Source: Bordetella petrii | GTDB taxonomy: Bacteria; Pseudomonadota; Gammaproteobacteria; Burkholderiales; Burkholderiaceae_B | Reading direction: 5' to 3' | DNA: 64,000 nt | Assembly (NCBI RefSeq): GCF_017356245.1 | Contig: NZ_JAFMZZ010000001.1 | Coordinates: 62,599-126,598 of the forward strand | Part shown: positions 24,481 through 33,941 of the stretch, piece after piece | How the letters are laid out: each line of letters opens with the position of its first letter | Position numbering within the stretch: position 1 is the stretch's first letter | Made by a program: the position numbers and the translations under genes | Notes under the pieces: model-generated | What the model was told of the DNA's origin: nothing | Database searches by the model: none | Seen by the model: the letters and a program-made list of their open reading frames with translations, nothing else

Positions 24481-24651
24481 CCCCAGCTCCAAACCTGCTA
24501 ACCGCGCATTCCTTCATCGGAATGGCCGTCGAGGCCGCGCAGGGCGGCTTCGACGGCCGGCCCTGCGCGCTTTTCTTCTTTTCAGCCACCGTTGGCCAAC
24601 ATGCAAGAACTCAATCGGCCCCTGCGGCGCAGGGATATTGATTCAATGCAA

Positions 24652-24760
24652 GTCGTGGCGGGGTGGCGTGGATGCCGCGGCGCCTCGATGCCGGACCCGG
24701 GCGCGCGGGGCGCCCGGACGGCATCGTGAAGCCAAGGCGTCCACGCCGCCCCGCCGCGAC
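24652..24760 (-). repeat. 109-bp nested-hairpin repeat, copy B (reverse orientation)
   Basis: Arms 24652-24676 and 24736-24760 pair over 25 bp with three G:T-type differences. Read on the minus strand its 59-bp core matches copy A at 56 positions. Two of the three core changes keep base pairing (GAAGCCG...CGGCTC in A, GATGCCG...CGGCAT in B). It ends 12 bp from the stop of the MFS transporter gene, on the far side of the IS110 element from copy A. Together with the remnant above it accounts for the gene-free stretch 24447-24772. Confidence 0.75.
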
Positions 24761-24772
24761 GCCATAAGAAAA

Positions 24773-26434
24773 CTAGAACAACACAGCCGTCTTGACCAAG
24801 GTAGTCCAGATCCCCCAGGCCAACGGAACCCCCACGCATGCCCAGGCGAAGAGCACCAGGGCCAGCGGGGTCTTGAAGGTGGAGGTCGATTCGCCGCGCA
24901 CTTCGGCGGCTACGGCGCGTTCGTGGGCCAGGGCTTTTTCGCGTTCGAGCTCTTCGGGGCTCATGAAGTACTTGGGGTTGACCGGACGGATCGCCAGGTT
25001 GCACAGGAAGCCCAGCACCAGCATCCCGGCCAGGATGTACATGGTGATGTCATAGACCTGCGCGCGCGGCACGCCGATGGACAGCTGGTATTCGCGGATG
25101 TAGTTCACCAGCACCGGCCCGAAGATGCCCGCCGCCGACCAGGCGGTCAGGATGCGGCCGTGGATGGCGCCCACCATCTGGGTGCCGAACAGGTCGGCCA
25201 GGTAGGCCGGCACCGTGGAAAAGCCGCCGCCGTACATCGAGATGATGATGCAGAACGCGCCCACGAACAGCGCCAGCGCGCCCAGATGCGCCGACCACGG
25301 CACCGACGAATACAGCAGGAAGCCCAGCACCAGGAAGACGAAGTACGTCATCTTGCGGCCCAGCTTGTCCGACAGGCTGGCCCAGAAGAAGCGCCCGCCG
25401 ATGTTGAACAGGCTGAGCAGGCCGGTGAAGCCCGCCGCGGTGGCGGCGATGGCGGCCAGCTGGGTCTTGTCGAGCTGGCCGTACAGCAGCTCGGGCTGGC
25501 CGAGCAGCGTGCCGCCGAACACTTCCTGCAGCAGCGGCGACGCCATGCCGATGATGCCGATGCCGGCGGTCACGTTCAGGCACAGCACCCACCACACCAG
25601 CCAGAACTGCGGAATGCCCCACACGCGTTTCACGTGCACGTGGCCCTTGGTGATCATCGCGTTGTTGGCGTGCTTGACCGGTTCGGTCCAGCCCTCGGGC
25701 TTCCAGCCGGTGGGCGGGATGCGGTAGCCCAGGGCGCCCGACACCATGAAAATGATGTAGATGATGGCCAGCGCCACGAAGGCCTGCCACACGCCCAGCC
25801 CTTCGGGAGTGGCGAAGTGGCGCATCAGCATGTCGGCCAGCGGCGCGCCGATCATTGCGCCGCCGCCGAAACCCATGATGGCCATGCCGGTGGCCATGCC
25901 GCGCCGGTCGGGAAACCACTTGATCAGCGTGCTGACCGGCGAGATGTATCCCAGCCCCAGCCCGATGCCGCCGATGACGCCCGAGCCCAGCCACATCATC
26001 CACATCTGGTGCAGCTGGATGCCCAGCGCCGAGATCACCAGCCCGCCGCACCAGCACAGCGCGGCCACGATGCCCGCCTTGCGCGGCCCGGCGCGTTCCA
26101 GCCAGCCGCCCCACAGCGCGGCCGAGCAGCCCAGCAGCACGAAGAACAGGGTGAACATCCAGCCCATGGTCGAAATGCGCCAGTTGCACTGGGTGGTGAA
26201 CAGCTCCGCCACCAGGCTCATGTCGGCCGCGCAAGTGGCCGTGCCGGCGCCCAGCGACTTGGACAAGGGCAGCCAGAAAACCGAAAAACCGTAGGCCATG
26301 CCGATGCACAGGTGGATGGCCAGGGCCGCCGGCGGCACCAGCCAGCGGCTGAAGCCGGGACCCGCGATCGTGCGTTCCTTGTCCAGGAATCCCGGCTTGG
26401 CGCCGGGCAAATCCAATGTGGCGGTGTTGCTCAT
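24773..26434 (-). CDS. MFS transporter, oxalate/formate antiporter (OFA) type
   Basis: 553 residues, longer than the 400-450 typical of MFS carriers because of an extended loop (residues 55-85, with Cys residues) and a C-terminal tail. Twelve helices are predictable; MFS motifs appear as KWFPDRRGMATGMAIMGFGGGAMIGAP (about 165-191) and RFFWASLSDKLGRKMTYF (about 335-352). OFA-family members exchange oxalate/formate or carry monocarboxylates. It lies downstream of the formate dehydrogenase genes with a 94-bp gap, suggesting import or export of formate, oxalate or a related acid for that enzyme. Confidence 0.88.
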   Translation of the reverse strand: MSNTATLDLPGAKPGFLDKERTIAGPGFSRWLVPPAALAIHLCIGMAYGFSVFWLPLSKSLGAGTATCAADMSLVAELFTTQCNWRISTMGWMFTLFFVLLGCSAALWGGWLERAGPRKAGIVAALCWCGGLVISALGIQLHQMWMMWLGSGVIGGIGLGLGYISPVSTLIKWFPDRRGMATGMAIMGFGGGAMIGAPLADMLMRHFATPEGLGVWQAFVALAIIYIIFMVSGALGYRIPPTGWKPEGWTEPVKHANNAMITKGHVHVKRVWGIPQFWLVWWVLCLNVTAGIGIIGMASPLLQEVFGGTLLGQPELLYGQLDKTQLAAIAATAAGFTGLLSLFNIGGRFFWASLSDKLGRKMTYFVFLVLGFLLYSSVPWSAHLGALALFVGAFCIIISMYGGGFSTVPAYLADLFGTQMVGAIHGRILTAWSAAGIFGPVLVNYIREYQLSIGVPRAQVYDITMYILAGMLVLGFLCNLAIRPVNPKYFMSPEELEREKALAHERAVAAEVRGESTSTFKTPLALVLFAWACVGVPLAWGIWTTLVKTAVLF

Positions 26435-26528
26435 AGTGTCTCCTCTCAGGGCGGCGCAGGGGCCGGGAATGGGCGCTTGCGGGTCGTCCGCAGCTGCCTC
26501 TATGGTTGTCGGGGTGTTGTCGCGAGCT

Positions 26529-26783
26529 TCAGGCGGGCTGGGCGGGGGTGAGGCGCGCGCGATTGCGCGTCACCGCCTCCAGCACGATGTCATGCAGCCG
26601 GACGTCGCCGTCCTGTCCATCCGCATGCTGGTCCAGGAAATCCAGCAGCGCGGTGCGCATGCGGGGTTCCCAGGATTTGTGGATATGGTTGGCGATGCCT
26701 TCCAGCGCTTCTTCGCGGTCGGGCAGGGCCTCGAAAAAATCGCCGATGCGGTTGGCCATGCGGATCAGGTTGGCGATGTTCAT
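26529..26783 (-). CDS. fdsD: NAD-dependent formate dehydrogenase delta subunit
   Basis: 84 residues. The start NIANLIRMANRIGDFFEALPDREEA and the stretch IANHIHKSWEPRMR are characteristic of FdsD, a small subunit found only with the soluble molybdenum/tungsten NAD-dependent formate dehydrogenases. It is needed for a functional complex though it binds no known cofactor. It follows fdsC after 4 bp and closes the canonical G-B-A-C-D order. Confidence 0.93.
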   Translation of the reverse strand: MNIANLIRMANRIGDFFEALPDREEALEGIANHIHKSWEPRMRTALLDFLDQHADGQDGDVRLHDIVLEAVTRNRARLTPAQPA

Positions 26784-26787
26784 CGTG

Positions 26788-27618
26788 TCAAGGTCGAAGG
26801 CGTTCGGGATGGGAGTAGATGGCGGCGTCGGCGTTGCGCACGAAGCCCAGCAGCGCCACGTTGGTGTTCTGGGCCACGCGGATCGCCAGCGCGGTGGGCG
26901 CCGAGACCGCCGCCAGGATGCCGATGCCGGCGGCGGCGCATTTCTGCACCATTTCGAAGCTGGCGCGGCTGGACACCAGCGCCATGCCGTTGCGCGGGTC
27001 GATGGCCTGGCGGGCCAGCGCGCCCACCAGCTTGTCCAGCGCGTTGTGGCGCCCGACGTCTTCGCGCACCAGGTGCACGTGCCCGTCGGCGTCGGCCCAC
27101 GCCGCCGCGTGCGTGGCGCCGGTAATGTCGTGCAGCGCCTGGCTGCCGCGCATGGCCCGCATGGCGTGCAGCACGGCGGTCAGCGGCACCGGCGGCGCGC
27201 CGGCCACCGTGGGCACCTGGCGCAGCACCTCGGGCAGGGTTTCCACGCCGCACAGGCCGCAGCCGGTGCGGCCGGCCATGGCGCGGCGGCGCGTCTTCAG
27301 GCGCGCCGCGCAGGCGCTGGATATTTCCACCTGCATCACGATGCCGTTGAACTGCGGCACGACTTCGATGCCGCGCACGTCGGCCGGCCGGTCGACAATG
27401 CCTTCGGTCAGCGAAAAGCCCAGCGCGTAGTCTTCCAGGTCGGCCGGCGAGGCCAGCATGGTGGCATGGCTGATGCCGTTGTATTCCAGCGCCACCGGGG
27501 TTTCTTCGGCGACCCGGTCGATCTGCGTGGCGGCGCCCACGGCGCCGCCGCGCACGCGCAGCACCGCGGCGTCGGCGCAATCGGCGCGGCTGGGCGCGGG
27601 ATGGTACAGGCGGTCCAT
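26788..27618 (-). CDS. fdsC: Formate dehydrogenase accessory sulfurtransferase (FdhD/FdsC)
   Basis: 276 residues from ATG 27618, 16 bp after the fdsA stop; an earlier in-frame start would overlap fdsA and lacks family sequence. The sulfur-carrying cysteine loop is TGCGLCGVE near residue 113-121, and EDVGRHNALDKLVG near 190-203 is the most conserved family block. FdhD proteins transfer sulfur from IscS to the molybdenum cofactor before its insertion into formate dehydrogenase. In Cupriavidus the equivalent gene is named fdsC. Confidence 0.93.
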   Translation of the reverse strand: MDRLYHPAPSRADCADAAVLRVRGGAVGAATQIDRVAEETPVALEYNGISHATMLASPADLEDYALGFSLTEGIVDRPADVRGIEVVPQFNGIVMQVEISSACAARLKTRRRAMAGRTGCGLCGVETLPEVLRQVPTVAGAPPVPLTAVLHAMRAMRGSQALHDITGATHAAAWADADGHVHLVREDVGRHNALDKLVGALARQAIDPRNGMALVSSRASFEMVQKCAAAGIGILAAVSAPTALAIRVAQNTNVALLGFVRNADAAIYSHPERLRP

Positions 27619-27634
27619 GGCGCAGGTTCCGGCC

Positions 27635-30511
27635 TTATTTGCCGCTGAGCGTGGCCTCGGTTTCACGGGCGCGCTCGCGCAGCAGTTTCTGTTGCACTTC
27701 CGAGAAGCGCGACCACTGCCGCTGCCACTCGGAAGGCTGCGATACGCGCATCACCTGCACGGCCGTCACCTTGTATTCGGGGCAGTTGGTGGCCCAGTCG
27801 GAACTGTCGGTAGTAACCACGTTGGCGCCCGATTCGGGGAAGTGGAAAGTGGTGTACACCACGCCCGGCTGCACGCGGTCGGTCAGGGTGGCGCGCAGCA
27901 CGGTTTCGCCGGAGCGGCTTTGCACGCCCACCCAGTCGCCTTCAGACACGCCGCGGTCCTCGGCGTCCTGCGGATGGATCTCGAGCACGTCTTCGCTGTG
28001 CCAGGCCACGTTGTGGGTGCGGCGGGTCTGCGCGCCCACGTTGTACTGCGAAAGGATCCGCCCGGTGGTCAGCAAGAGCGGGAACTTGCGGGTGCTGCGT
28101 TCATCCGAAGGCACGTACTTGGTGATCATGAATTTCCCCTTGCCGCGTACGAATTCGTCGATGTGCATGATGGGCGTGCCATCGGGCGCCGCATCGTTGC
28201 AGGGCCATTGCAGGCTGCCCATGCGGTCGAGCTTGGCATACGACACGCCCGAGAAGGTCGGCGTCAGCCGGGCGATCTCGTCCATGATCTCGCTGGGGTG
28301 GCTGTAGTTCATGGGGTAGCCCAGCGCGTTCGACAGCGCGGCGGTCACTTCCCAGTCGGACAGCCCGTTGCGCGGCTCCATGACCTTGCGCACGCGCGAG
28401 ATGCGGCGCTCGGCATTGGTGAAGGTGCCGTCTTTTTCCAGGAACGACGAGCCGGGCAGGAACACGTGCGCGTACTTGGCGGTTTCGCTCAGGAACAGGT
28501 CCTGCACCACGATGCATTCCATGGCCGCCAGCGAGGCCGCCACGTGCTGGGTGTCGGGGTCGGACTGGACGATGTCTTCGCCCTGGCAGTACAGGCCCCG
28601 GAAGCTGCCGGCTATGGCGGCGTCGAACATGTTGGCGATGCGCAGGCCCGGCTCGGCCTGCAGGGTCACGCCCCAGTCGGCCTCGAACTGGGCGCGCACG
28701 GTGGAATCCGACACATGGCGGTAGCCCGGCAGCTCGTGCGGGAACGAGCCCATGTCGCACGAGCCCTGCACGTTGTTCTGGCCGCGCATGGGGTTCACGC
28801 CCACGCCTTCGCGCCCGACGTTGCCGGTGGCCATGGCCAGGTTGGCGATCGCCATCACCGCGGTCGAGCCCTGGCTGTGTTCGGTGACGCCCAGGCCGTA
28901 GTAGATCGAGCCATTGCCGCCGGTGGCGTACAGGCGGGCCGCGCCGCGCACCAGCTCGGCCGGCACGCCGGTGACCTCGGCGGTGGCTTCGGGCGAGTTT
29001 TCCGGGCGCGCCACGAAGTCGCGCCACTGGTCGAAGGCCTTGGCCTCGCAGCGCCGGGCCACGAAGTCTTCGGCAACCAGCTGCTCGGTGACGATGACGT
29101 GCGCCAGCGCGGTCAGCAGCGCCACGTTGGTGCCGGGGCGCACCGGCAGGTGGTAGTCGGCCTTGATGTGGGGCGAATCCACCAGTTCGATGCGGCGCGG
29201 GTCGATGACGATCAGCCGCGCGCCCTGGCGCAGCCGGCGCTTCATGCGCGAGGCGAACACCGGGTGGGCGCTGCTGGGGTTGGCCCCCATCAGGATGATC
29301 ACGTCGGTGTGCATGACCGAGTCGAAGGTCTGCGTGCCGGCCGATTCGCCCAGGGTCTGCTTCAGGCCGTAGCCGGTGGGCGAATGGCACACCCGCGCGC
29401 AGGTGTCGACGTTGTTGGTGCCGAACGCGGCGCGCACCAGCTTCTGCACCAGCCAGGTTTCTTCGTTGGTGCAGCGCGACGAGGTGATGCCGCCGATGGC
29501 GTCGCGGCCGTGTTCGGCCTGGATGCGGCGGAATTCGGACGCGGCGTAGCCGATGGCTTCCTGCCACGATACTTCGCGCCACGGGTCGGTGATGCGCTTG
29601 CGGATCATGGGCTTGAGCACGCGCTCTTTGTGCGTGGCGTAGCCCCAGGCGAAGCGGCCTTTCACGCAGGCGTGGCCGCGGTTGGCCTGGCCGTCTTTCC
29701 AGGGCGTCATGCGCACCACTTCCTGGCCTTTCATTTCCGCCTTGAAGCCGCAGCCCACGCCGCAATAGGCGCAGGTGGTAATCGCGGAGTGCTCGGCCTG
29801 CCCCATCATGATGACGGTCTTTTCCTGCAGGGTCGAAGTCGGACAGGCCTGCACGCAGGCGCCGCACGACACGCACTCGCTGTCCAGGAAGGGCTGGCTC
29901 TGCCCGGCCGCCACGCGCGAATCGAAGCCCTTGCCCGAGATGGTCAGCGCGAAGGTGCCCTGGGTTTCTTCACAGGCGCGCACGCAGCGGTTGCACACGA
30001 TGCACTTGGACGGGTCGTACGAGAAATACGGGTTGGACGCGTCGGTCTGGTCGTTCAGGTGGTTGGCGCCCTCGTAGCCGTAGCGCACCGCGCGCAGCCC
30101 CACCACGCCGGCCATGTCCTGCAGTTCGCAGTCGCCGTTGGCGGGGCAGGTCAGGCAGTCGAGCGGGTGGTCGGAAATGTACAGTTCCATGACGCCGCGC
30201 CGCAGTTCGTGCAGCTTGGGCGTTTCGGTGTACACCACCATGCCGTTTTCGGCAGGGGTGGTGCACGAGGCCGGATAGCCGCGCCGGCCGTCGATCTGCA
30301 CCAGGCAAAGCCGGCACGAGCCGAAGGCTTCCAGGCTGTCGGTGGCGCACAGCTTGGGGATGTTGATGCCGGCCTCGGCCGCGGCGCGCATTACCGAGGT
30401 GCCTTCGGGCACCGAGATTTCCTGGCCGTCGATGGTCAGGGTAACGAGCTTTTCGGATACGCGCGCCGGCGTGCCCAGGTCGCGGTCGCGCTTGATGACG
30501 GTTTCGAGCAT
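27635..30511 (-). CDS. fdsA: NAD-dependent formate dehydrogenase alpha subunit (Mo-bisMGD)
   Basis: 958 residues. Order of domains: NuoG-like [2Fe-2S] ferredoxin (CATDSLEAFGSCRLC, about 55-83), His-Cys [4Fe-4S] (HPLDCLTCPANGDC, about 110-123), two [4Fe-4S] clusters (CIVCNRC; CVSCGACVQACP), then the molybdopterin domain with CAYCGVGCGFKAE near 245. The metal-ligand Cys lies in RVCHSPTGYG near 375, so it is the Cys and not Sec type. The enzyme oxidises formate to CO2 (and can work in reverse) with NAD. Second half includes the MGD-binding C-terminal domain. Confidence 0.96.
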   Translation of the reverse strand: MLETVIKRDRDLGTPARVSEKLVTLTIDGQEISVPEGTSVMRAAAEAGINIPKLCATDSLEAFGSCRLCLVQIDGRRGYPASCTTPAENGMVVYTETPKLHELRRGVMELYISDHPLDCLTCPANGDCELQDMAGVVGLRAVRYGYEGANHLNDQTDASNPYFSYDPSKCIVCNRCVRACEETQGTFALTISGKGFDSRVAAGQSQPFLDSECVSCGACVQACPTSTLQEKTVIMMGQAEHSAITTCAYCGVGCGFKAEMKGQEVVRMTPWKDGQANRGHACVKGRFAWGYATHKERVLKPMIRKRITDPWREVSWQEAIGYAASEFRRIQAEHGRDAIGGITSSRCTNEETWLVQKLVRAAFGTNNVDTCARVCHSPTGYGLKQTLGESAGTQTFDSVMHTDVIILMGANPSSAHPVFASRMKRRLRQGARLIVIDPRRIELVDSPHIKADYHLPVRPGTNVALLTALAHVIVTEQLVAEDFVARRCEAKAFDQWRDFVARPENSPEATAEVTGVPAELVRGAARLYATGGNGSIYYGLGVTEHSQGSTAVMAIANLAMATGNVGREGVGVNPMRGQNNVQGSCDMGSFPHELPGYRHVSDSTVRAQFEADWGVTLQAEPGLRIANMFDAAIAGSFRGLYCQGEDIVQSDPDTQHVAASLAAMECIVVQDLFLSETAKYAHVFLPGSSFLEKDGTFTNAERRISRVRKVMEPRNGLSDWEVTAALSNALGYPMNYSHPSEIMDEIARLTPTFSGVSYAKLDRMGSLQWPCNDAAPDGTPIMHIDEFVRGKGKFMITKYVPSDERSTRKFPLLLTTGRILSQYNVGAQTRRTHNVAWHSEDVLEIHPQDAEDRGVSEGDWVGVQSRSGETVLRATLTDRVQPGVVYTTFHFPESGANVVTTDSSDWATNCPEYKVTAVQVMRVSQPSEWQRQWSRFSEVQQKLLRERARETEATLSGK

Positions 30512-30528
30512 GGCGGGTCTCGCTCTGG

Positions 30529-32097
30529 TCAGGCCGGGTGCGCGGCCGCATTCGCGGCCACCCCGAAGTCTTCAGGGAAGTGGTTCAGCGCGGACAGCAC
30601 CGGGTACGGCGTCATGCCGCCCAGCGCGCACAGCGATCCGCCCAGCATGGTGTCGCACAGGTCGCGCAGCAGGTGGACCTGCTGTTCGTGCTGCGCGCCG
30701 CGCGCCGCGATCTTGTCCAGCGTCTCGACGCCCCGCACCGCGCCGATGCGGCAGGGCGTGCACTTGCCGCAGGATTCCACGGCGCAGAATTCCATGGCGT
30801 AGCGCGCCATGCGGGCCATGTCGACGCTGTCGTCGAAGGCCACGATGCCGCCGTGGCCCACCATGGCCGAGATGGCGGCGTAGGCTTCGTAGTCCAGCGG
30901 CACGTCCCATTGCGACTCGGGCAGGTAGGCGCCCAGCGGGCCGCCCACCTGCACCGCGCGCAGCGGCCGGCCCGAGGCGCTGCCGCCGCCGTAGTCGTAC
31001 AACAGTTCGCGCAGGGTCAGGCCGAAGGCCGCTTCGACCAGGCCGCCGTGCTTCAGGTTGCCGGCCAGCTGGAAGGGCAGCGTGCCCTGCGAGCGCCCCA
31101 CGCCGTAGTCGCGGTAATAGGCCGCGCCGCGCGCCAGGATGATGGGCACCGAGGCCAGCGAAATGACGTTGTTGATGACCGTGGGCTTGCCGAACAGGCC
31201 GGCGATGGCCGGCAGCGGCGGCTTGGCGCGCACTACGCCGCGCTTGCCTTCCAGGCTTTCCAGCAGCGAGGTTTCTTCGCCGCAGATGTAGGCGCCGGCG
31301 CCCTTGCGCACTTCCAGGTCGAAGCGGCGGCCGCTGCCCTGGATGTCGCCGCCCAGCCAGCCGGCCTGGCGCGCGCGCGCGATGGCTTCGTTCAGCGTGG
31401 CAATGGCGTGGGGGTATTCCGAGCGCACATAGATATACCCACAGGTGGCGCCGACCGCCAGGCCGGCGATGGCCATGCCCTCGATCAGCACGTACGGGTC
31501 GCCTTCCATCAGCAGGCGGTCGGAATACGTGCCCGAATCGCCTTCGTCGGCGTTGCAGACGATGTATTTCTGCTCGGCCGGCGTGGTCAGCACGGTTTTC
31601 CACTTGATGCCGGTGGGGAAGGCCGCGCCGCCGCGCCCGCGCAGGCCCGAGGCGGCAACTTCGTCGACGATCTGCTGCGGCGCCATGGCCAGCGCGCGCC
31701 GCAGGCCCTGCAGGCCGTCGTGCGCCACGTAATCGTCGATGGACAGCGGATCGGTGATGCCTACCCGCGCGAAAGTCAGGCGCTGCTGCTTCTTCAGGTA
31801 CGGAATGTCTTCGGTGGGGCCGTGGCACAGTGCATGCGGGCCGCCCTGCAGCCAACCGGCGTCGAACAGGCCGGGCACGTCTTCGGGCTGCACCGGCCCG
31901 TAGGCGATGCGGCCGGCCGGCGTGGCCACTTCGGCCAGCGGCTCCAGCCACAGCAGGCCGCGCGAGCCATTGCGCACCAGGCGCACCGCCACATTGCGGC
32001 GGCCGGCTTCCTGCTCGATGGCCCGCGCGACCGCGTCGGCGTCCATGGCCAGGGCCGCGGCATCGCGCGGCAGGTAGATGGTGACGGGCGCGTTCAT
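30529..32097 (-). CDS. fdsB: NAD-dependent formate dehydrogenase beta subunit (FMN, NAD-binding)
   Basis: 522 residues from ATG 32097, which overlaps the fdsG stop by 4 nt. An N-terminal thioredoxin-like domain (about 1-90) precedes the NuoF-like core with FMN/NADH glycine loop [16 protein letters not shown] near 148-163, [13 protein letters not shown] near 182, [16 protein letters not shown] near 255, and the [4Fe-4S] motif [12 protein letters not shown] near 438-449. It passes electrons from the alpha-subunit clusters to NAD. Confidence 0.95.
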   Translation of the reverse strand: MNAPVTIYLPRDAAALAMDADAVARAIEQEAGRRNVAVRLVRNGSRGLLWLEPLAEVATPAGRIAYGPVQPEDVPGLFDAGWLQGGPHALCHGPTEDIPYLKKQQRLTFARVGITDPLSIDDYVAHDGLQGLRRALAMAPQQIVDEVAASGLRGRGGAAFPTGIKWKTVLTTPAEQKYIVCNADEGDSGTYSDRLLMEGDPYVLIEGMAIAGLAVGATCGYIYVRSEYPHAIATLNEAIARARQAGWLGGDIQGSGRRFDLEVRKGAGAYICGEETSLLESLEGKRGVVRAKPPLPAIAGLFGKPTVINNVISLASVPIILARGAAYYRDYGVGRSQGTLPFQLAGNLKHGGLVEAAFGLTLRELLYDYGGGSASGRPLRAVQVGGPLGAYLPESQWDVPLDYEAYAAISAMVGHGGIVAFDDSVDMARMARYAMEFCAVESCGKCTPCRIGAVRGVETLDKIAARGAQHEQQVHLLRDLCDTMLGGSLCALGGMTPYPVLSALNHFPEDFGVAANAAAHPA

Positions 32098-32660
32098 GGC
32101 TGCACCTCGTCGCCTTGCGCGGCGCGGCTCAGCAGGCGGCCGAGCTTGTCGGGGGTGACCCGCGCGTGCGGCTGGCCGTCCAGCATCACGGCGGGCGACT
32201 GGGCGCACAGGCCCAGGCAATACACCGGTTCCAGCGTGAAGGCGCCGTCGGCCGTGGTGCCGTGGAAATCGCAGCCCAGCGATTGGCGCGCATGCTCGGC
32301 CAGGCGTTCGCCGCCCATGGCCTGGCAGGATTCGGCGCGGCACACTTCAAGCACGTGGCGGCCGGCCGGTTCGGTGCGGAAATGCGGGTAGAAGGTCAGT
32401 ACGCCATGTACTTCGGCGCGCGACAGGTTCAGGGCCTCGGCGATGGCGGGCACCGCGTCGGCCGGAATACAGCCCAGTTCATCCTGCACGGCGTGCAGCA
32501 CGGGCATCAGGGCGCCCGGCTGGTCGCGCAGGCGCTGCGCGGCGCGGGCCGCCGCGGCCACCGCGGCGGATTCGGAATGGCGCGCGGCCGACAGGGCCAG
32601 GGCGCCGCCGCGGGCGCCGGCGCTGCCGGGCGGATTTTGCTTTGCCTGGGGATTAGGCAC
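32094..32660 (-). CDS. fdsG: NAD-dependent formate dehydrogenase gamma subunit
   Basis: 188 residues with a NuoE-like thioredoxin fold. The [2Fe-2S] ligands are [11 protein letters not shown] near 115-120 and [10 protein letters not shown] near 151-156. An Ala-rich N-terminal stretch of about 40 residues is longer than in most FdsG proteins. First gene of the fdsGBACD operon, facing a divergent regulator across 162 bp. Confidence 0.94.
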   Translation of the reverse strand: MPNPQAKQNPPGSAGARGGALALSAARHSESAAVAAAARAAQRLRDQPGALMPVLHAVQDELGCIPADAVPAIAEALNLSRAEVHGVLTFYPHFRTEPAGRHVLEVCRAESCQAMGGERLAEHARQSLGCDFHGTTADGAFTLEPVYCLGLCAQSPAVMLDGQPHARVTPDKLGRLLSRAAQGDEVQP

Positions 32661-32735
32661 GGCAGTCTCCTGGTGGCGGCCCCGGGCGTGGCGAGGCCGG
32701 CGTGATGTTGTTATTGCGGGCTGGCGCGATCAATA

Positions 32736-32755
32736 ATATGCTGTTAAAAACATAT
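32736..32755. promoter_or_regulatory. AT-rich inverted repeat in the fds/regulator divergent gap
   Basis: ATATG (32736-32740) and CATAT (32751-32755) flank CTGTTAAAAA in an otherwise GC-rich region. ModE-type operators are AT-rich palindromes of similar form (ATCGyTATATA-like), so this may be where the divergent ModE-like regulator binds. The repeat is short, so chance is possible. Confidence 0.35.
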
Positions 32756-32822
32756 AAAACGGCCGGCCTCGCTCGATGGCCGTACTCTAATCGCCAAATT
32801 TGCGCCGTTCAATAAGAAATTA

Positions 32823-33902
32823 ATGACATATAAATTTCGCATCGGCCTGCGTCCCCAATGGCTGCTGGAAGGCAGCGCCGAGCAGCCCGGCCAGCCGTTG
32901 CACGACATGCTGTCGCTGCTGTCGGCCATCGACGCCACCGGCAACATCGCGGGCGCCTGCCGCGCCTGCGGCCTGTCGTATCGGCATGCCTGGGGGGTGC
33001 TGCGGCGCTTCGAAACCTTGTTCGGCACCCAGCTGCTGATTACCCGGCGCCGCCAGGGCACTGCGCTGTCGCCCTTCGCGCAGCGCCTGCTGTGGGCCAA
33101 CCGCCGCATCGAGGCGCGCCTGATGCCCACGCTGGAAAGCATGGCGTCCGAATTGCAGGAAGAACTGGAAAAACTGCTGCCCGAAACTATCCCGCATTTG
33201 CGGCTGCACGCCAGCCACGGCTTCGCGGTCGAGGCCCTGATGCAGCACATGAGCGGCCATCCGCCCGGGCTGGAACTGCGCTATCGCACCGCCATCGAGG
33301 CGCTGGCCTCGCTGGAGCGCCACGAGTGCGACCTGGCCGGCTTCCAGGTGCCCACCGGCGCCTTCGAGGCGCCGATCATGGCGCGCTACGCCCAGTGGCT
33401 GGCGCCCGACGACTACCTGCTCATCCACCTGGCGGTGCGCAACACCGGCCTGTTCGTGGTGCCGGGCAACCCCAAGCACATACGCGGCATGGCCGACCTG
33501 GCGCGCCCGGATGTGCGCTTTGTGAACCGCCAGATCGGCTCCAGCACCCGCTACCTGGTAAGCCTGATGCTGGAACAGGCCGGCGTGTCGATCGGCGACG
33601 TGCAGGGCTACGAAACCAACGAATTCACGCACATGGCGATTGCCGCGCACATTGCCAGCGGCATGGCCGATACGGGCGTGGGGGTCGAGACGGCGGCCTG
33701 GCGCTTCGGGCTGGACTTCATTCCGCTGGTGCGCGAGCGCTATTTTTTCGCCATCCGCCGCACCTCGCTGGAAGCGCCCGCCATGCAGGACCTGCTGGGC
33801 ATCATGCGCGGGCGCGAATACCTGTCTTATGTCCGCCAGCTGGTGGGCTACGACGCCACCGACACCGGCCGGCTGCAGACGCTGCAGGAAGCCTTCGGCT
33901 GA
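32823..33902 (+). CDS. ModE-like HTH regulator with periplasmic-binding-protein-type sensor domain
   Basis: 359 residues. The N-terminal winged helix (about 25-100; LSAIDATGNIAGACRACGLSYRHAWGVLRRFETLFG) matches ModE/LysR-like HTH proteins with the ModE-style SYRxAW recognition segment. Residues about 115-340 form a type-2 periplasmic-binding-like sensor domain instead of the MOP domains of ModE. It is divergent from fdsGBACD and 39 bp upstream of moaA, so control of formate dehydrogenase, possibly with molybdenum cofactor synthesis, is likely. The effector (formate, molybdate or another anion) is unknown. Confidence 0.85.
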   Translation: MTYKFRIGLRPQWLLEGSAEQPGQPLHDMLSLLSAIDATGNIAGACRACGLSYRHAWGVLRRFETLFGTQLLITRRRQGTALSPFAQRLLWANRRIEARLMPTLESMASELQEELEKLLPETIPHLRLHASHGFAVEALMQHMSGHPPGLELRYRTAIEALASLERHECDLAGFQVPTGAFEAPIMARYAQWLAPDDYLLIHLAVRNTGLFVVPGNPKHIRGMADLARPDVRFVNRQIGSSTRYLVSLMLEQAGVSIGDVQGYETNEFTHMAIAAHIASGMADTGVGVETAAWRFGLDFIPLVRERYFFAIRRTSLEAPAMQDLLGIMRGREYLSYVRQLVGYDATDTGRLQTLQEAFG

Positions 33903-33941
33903 GCGCGCCCCGGCCGCGTTATTGCGCGATATGATGTACCG

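Noticed and set aside
22901..24760. The inverted 109-bp repeats as ends of a composite transposon around the IS110
   Set aside because: The IS110 has its own CT core junctions inside a different repeat, and no target duplication or cargo gene is seen outside it; a chance repeat-island location is simpler.
22821..24772. CRISPR array or tRNA genes in the repeat island
   Set aside because: Repeats are inverted and not regularly spaced direct repeats, there are no cas genes, and no cloverleaf with TTCGA loop was seen.
27458..30802. 1114-codon open frame opposite fdsA/fdsC
   Set aside because: His/Ala/Arg/Gly-rich with no family features; the opposite strand encodes FdsA with all cluster ligands.
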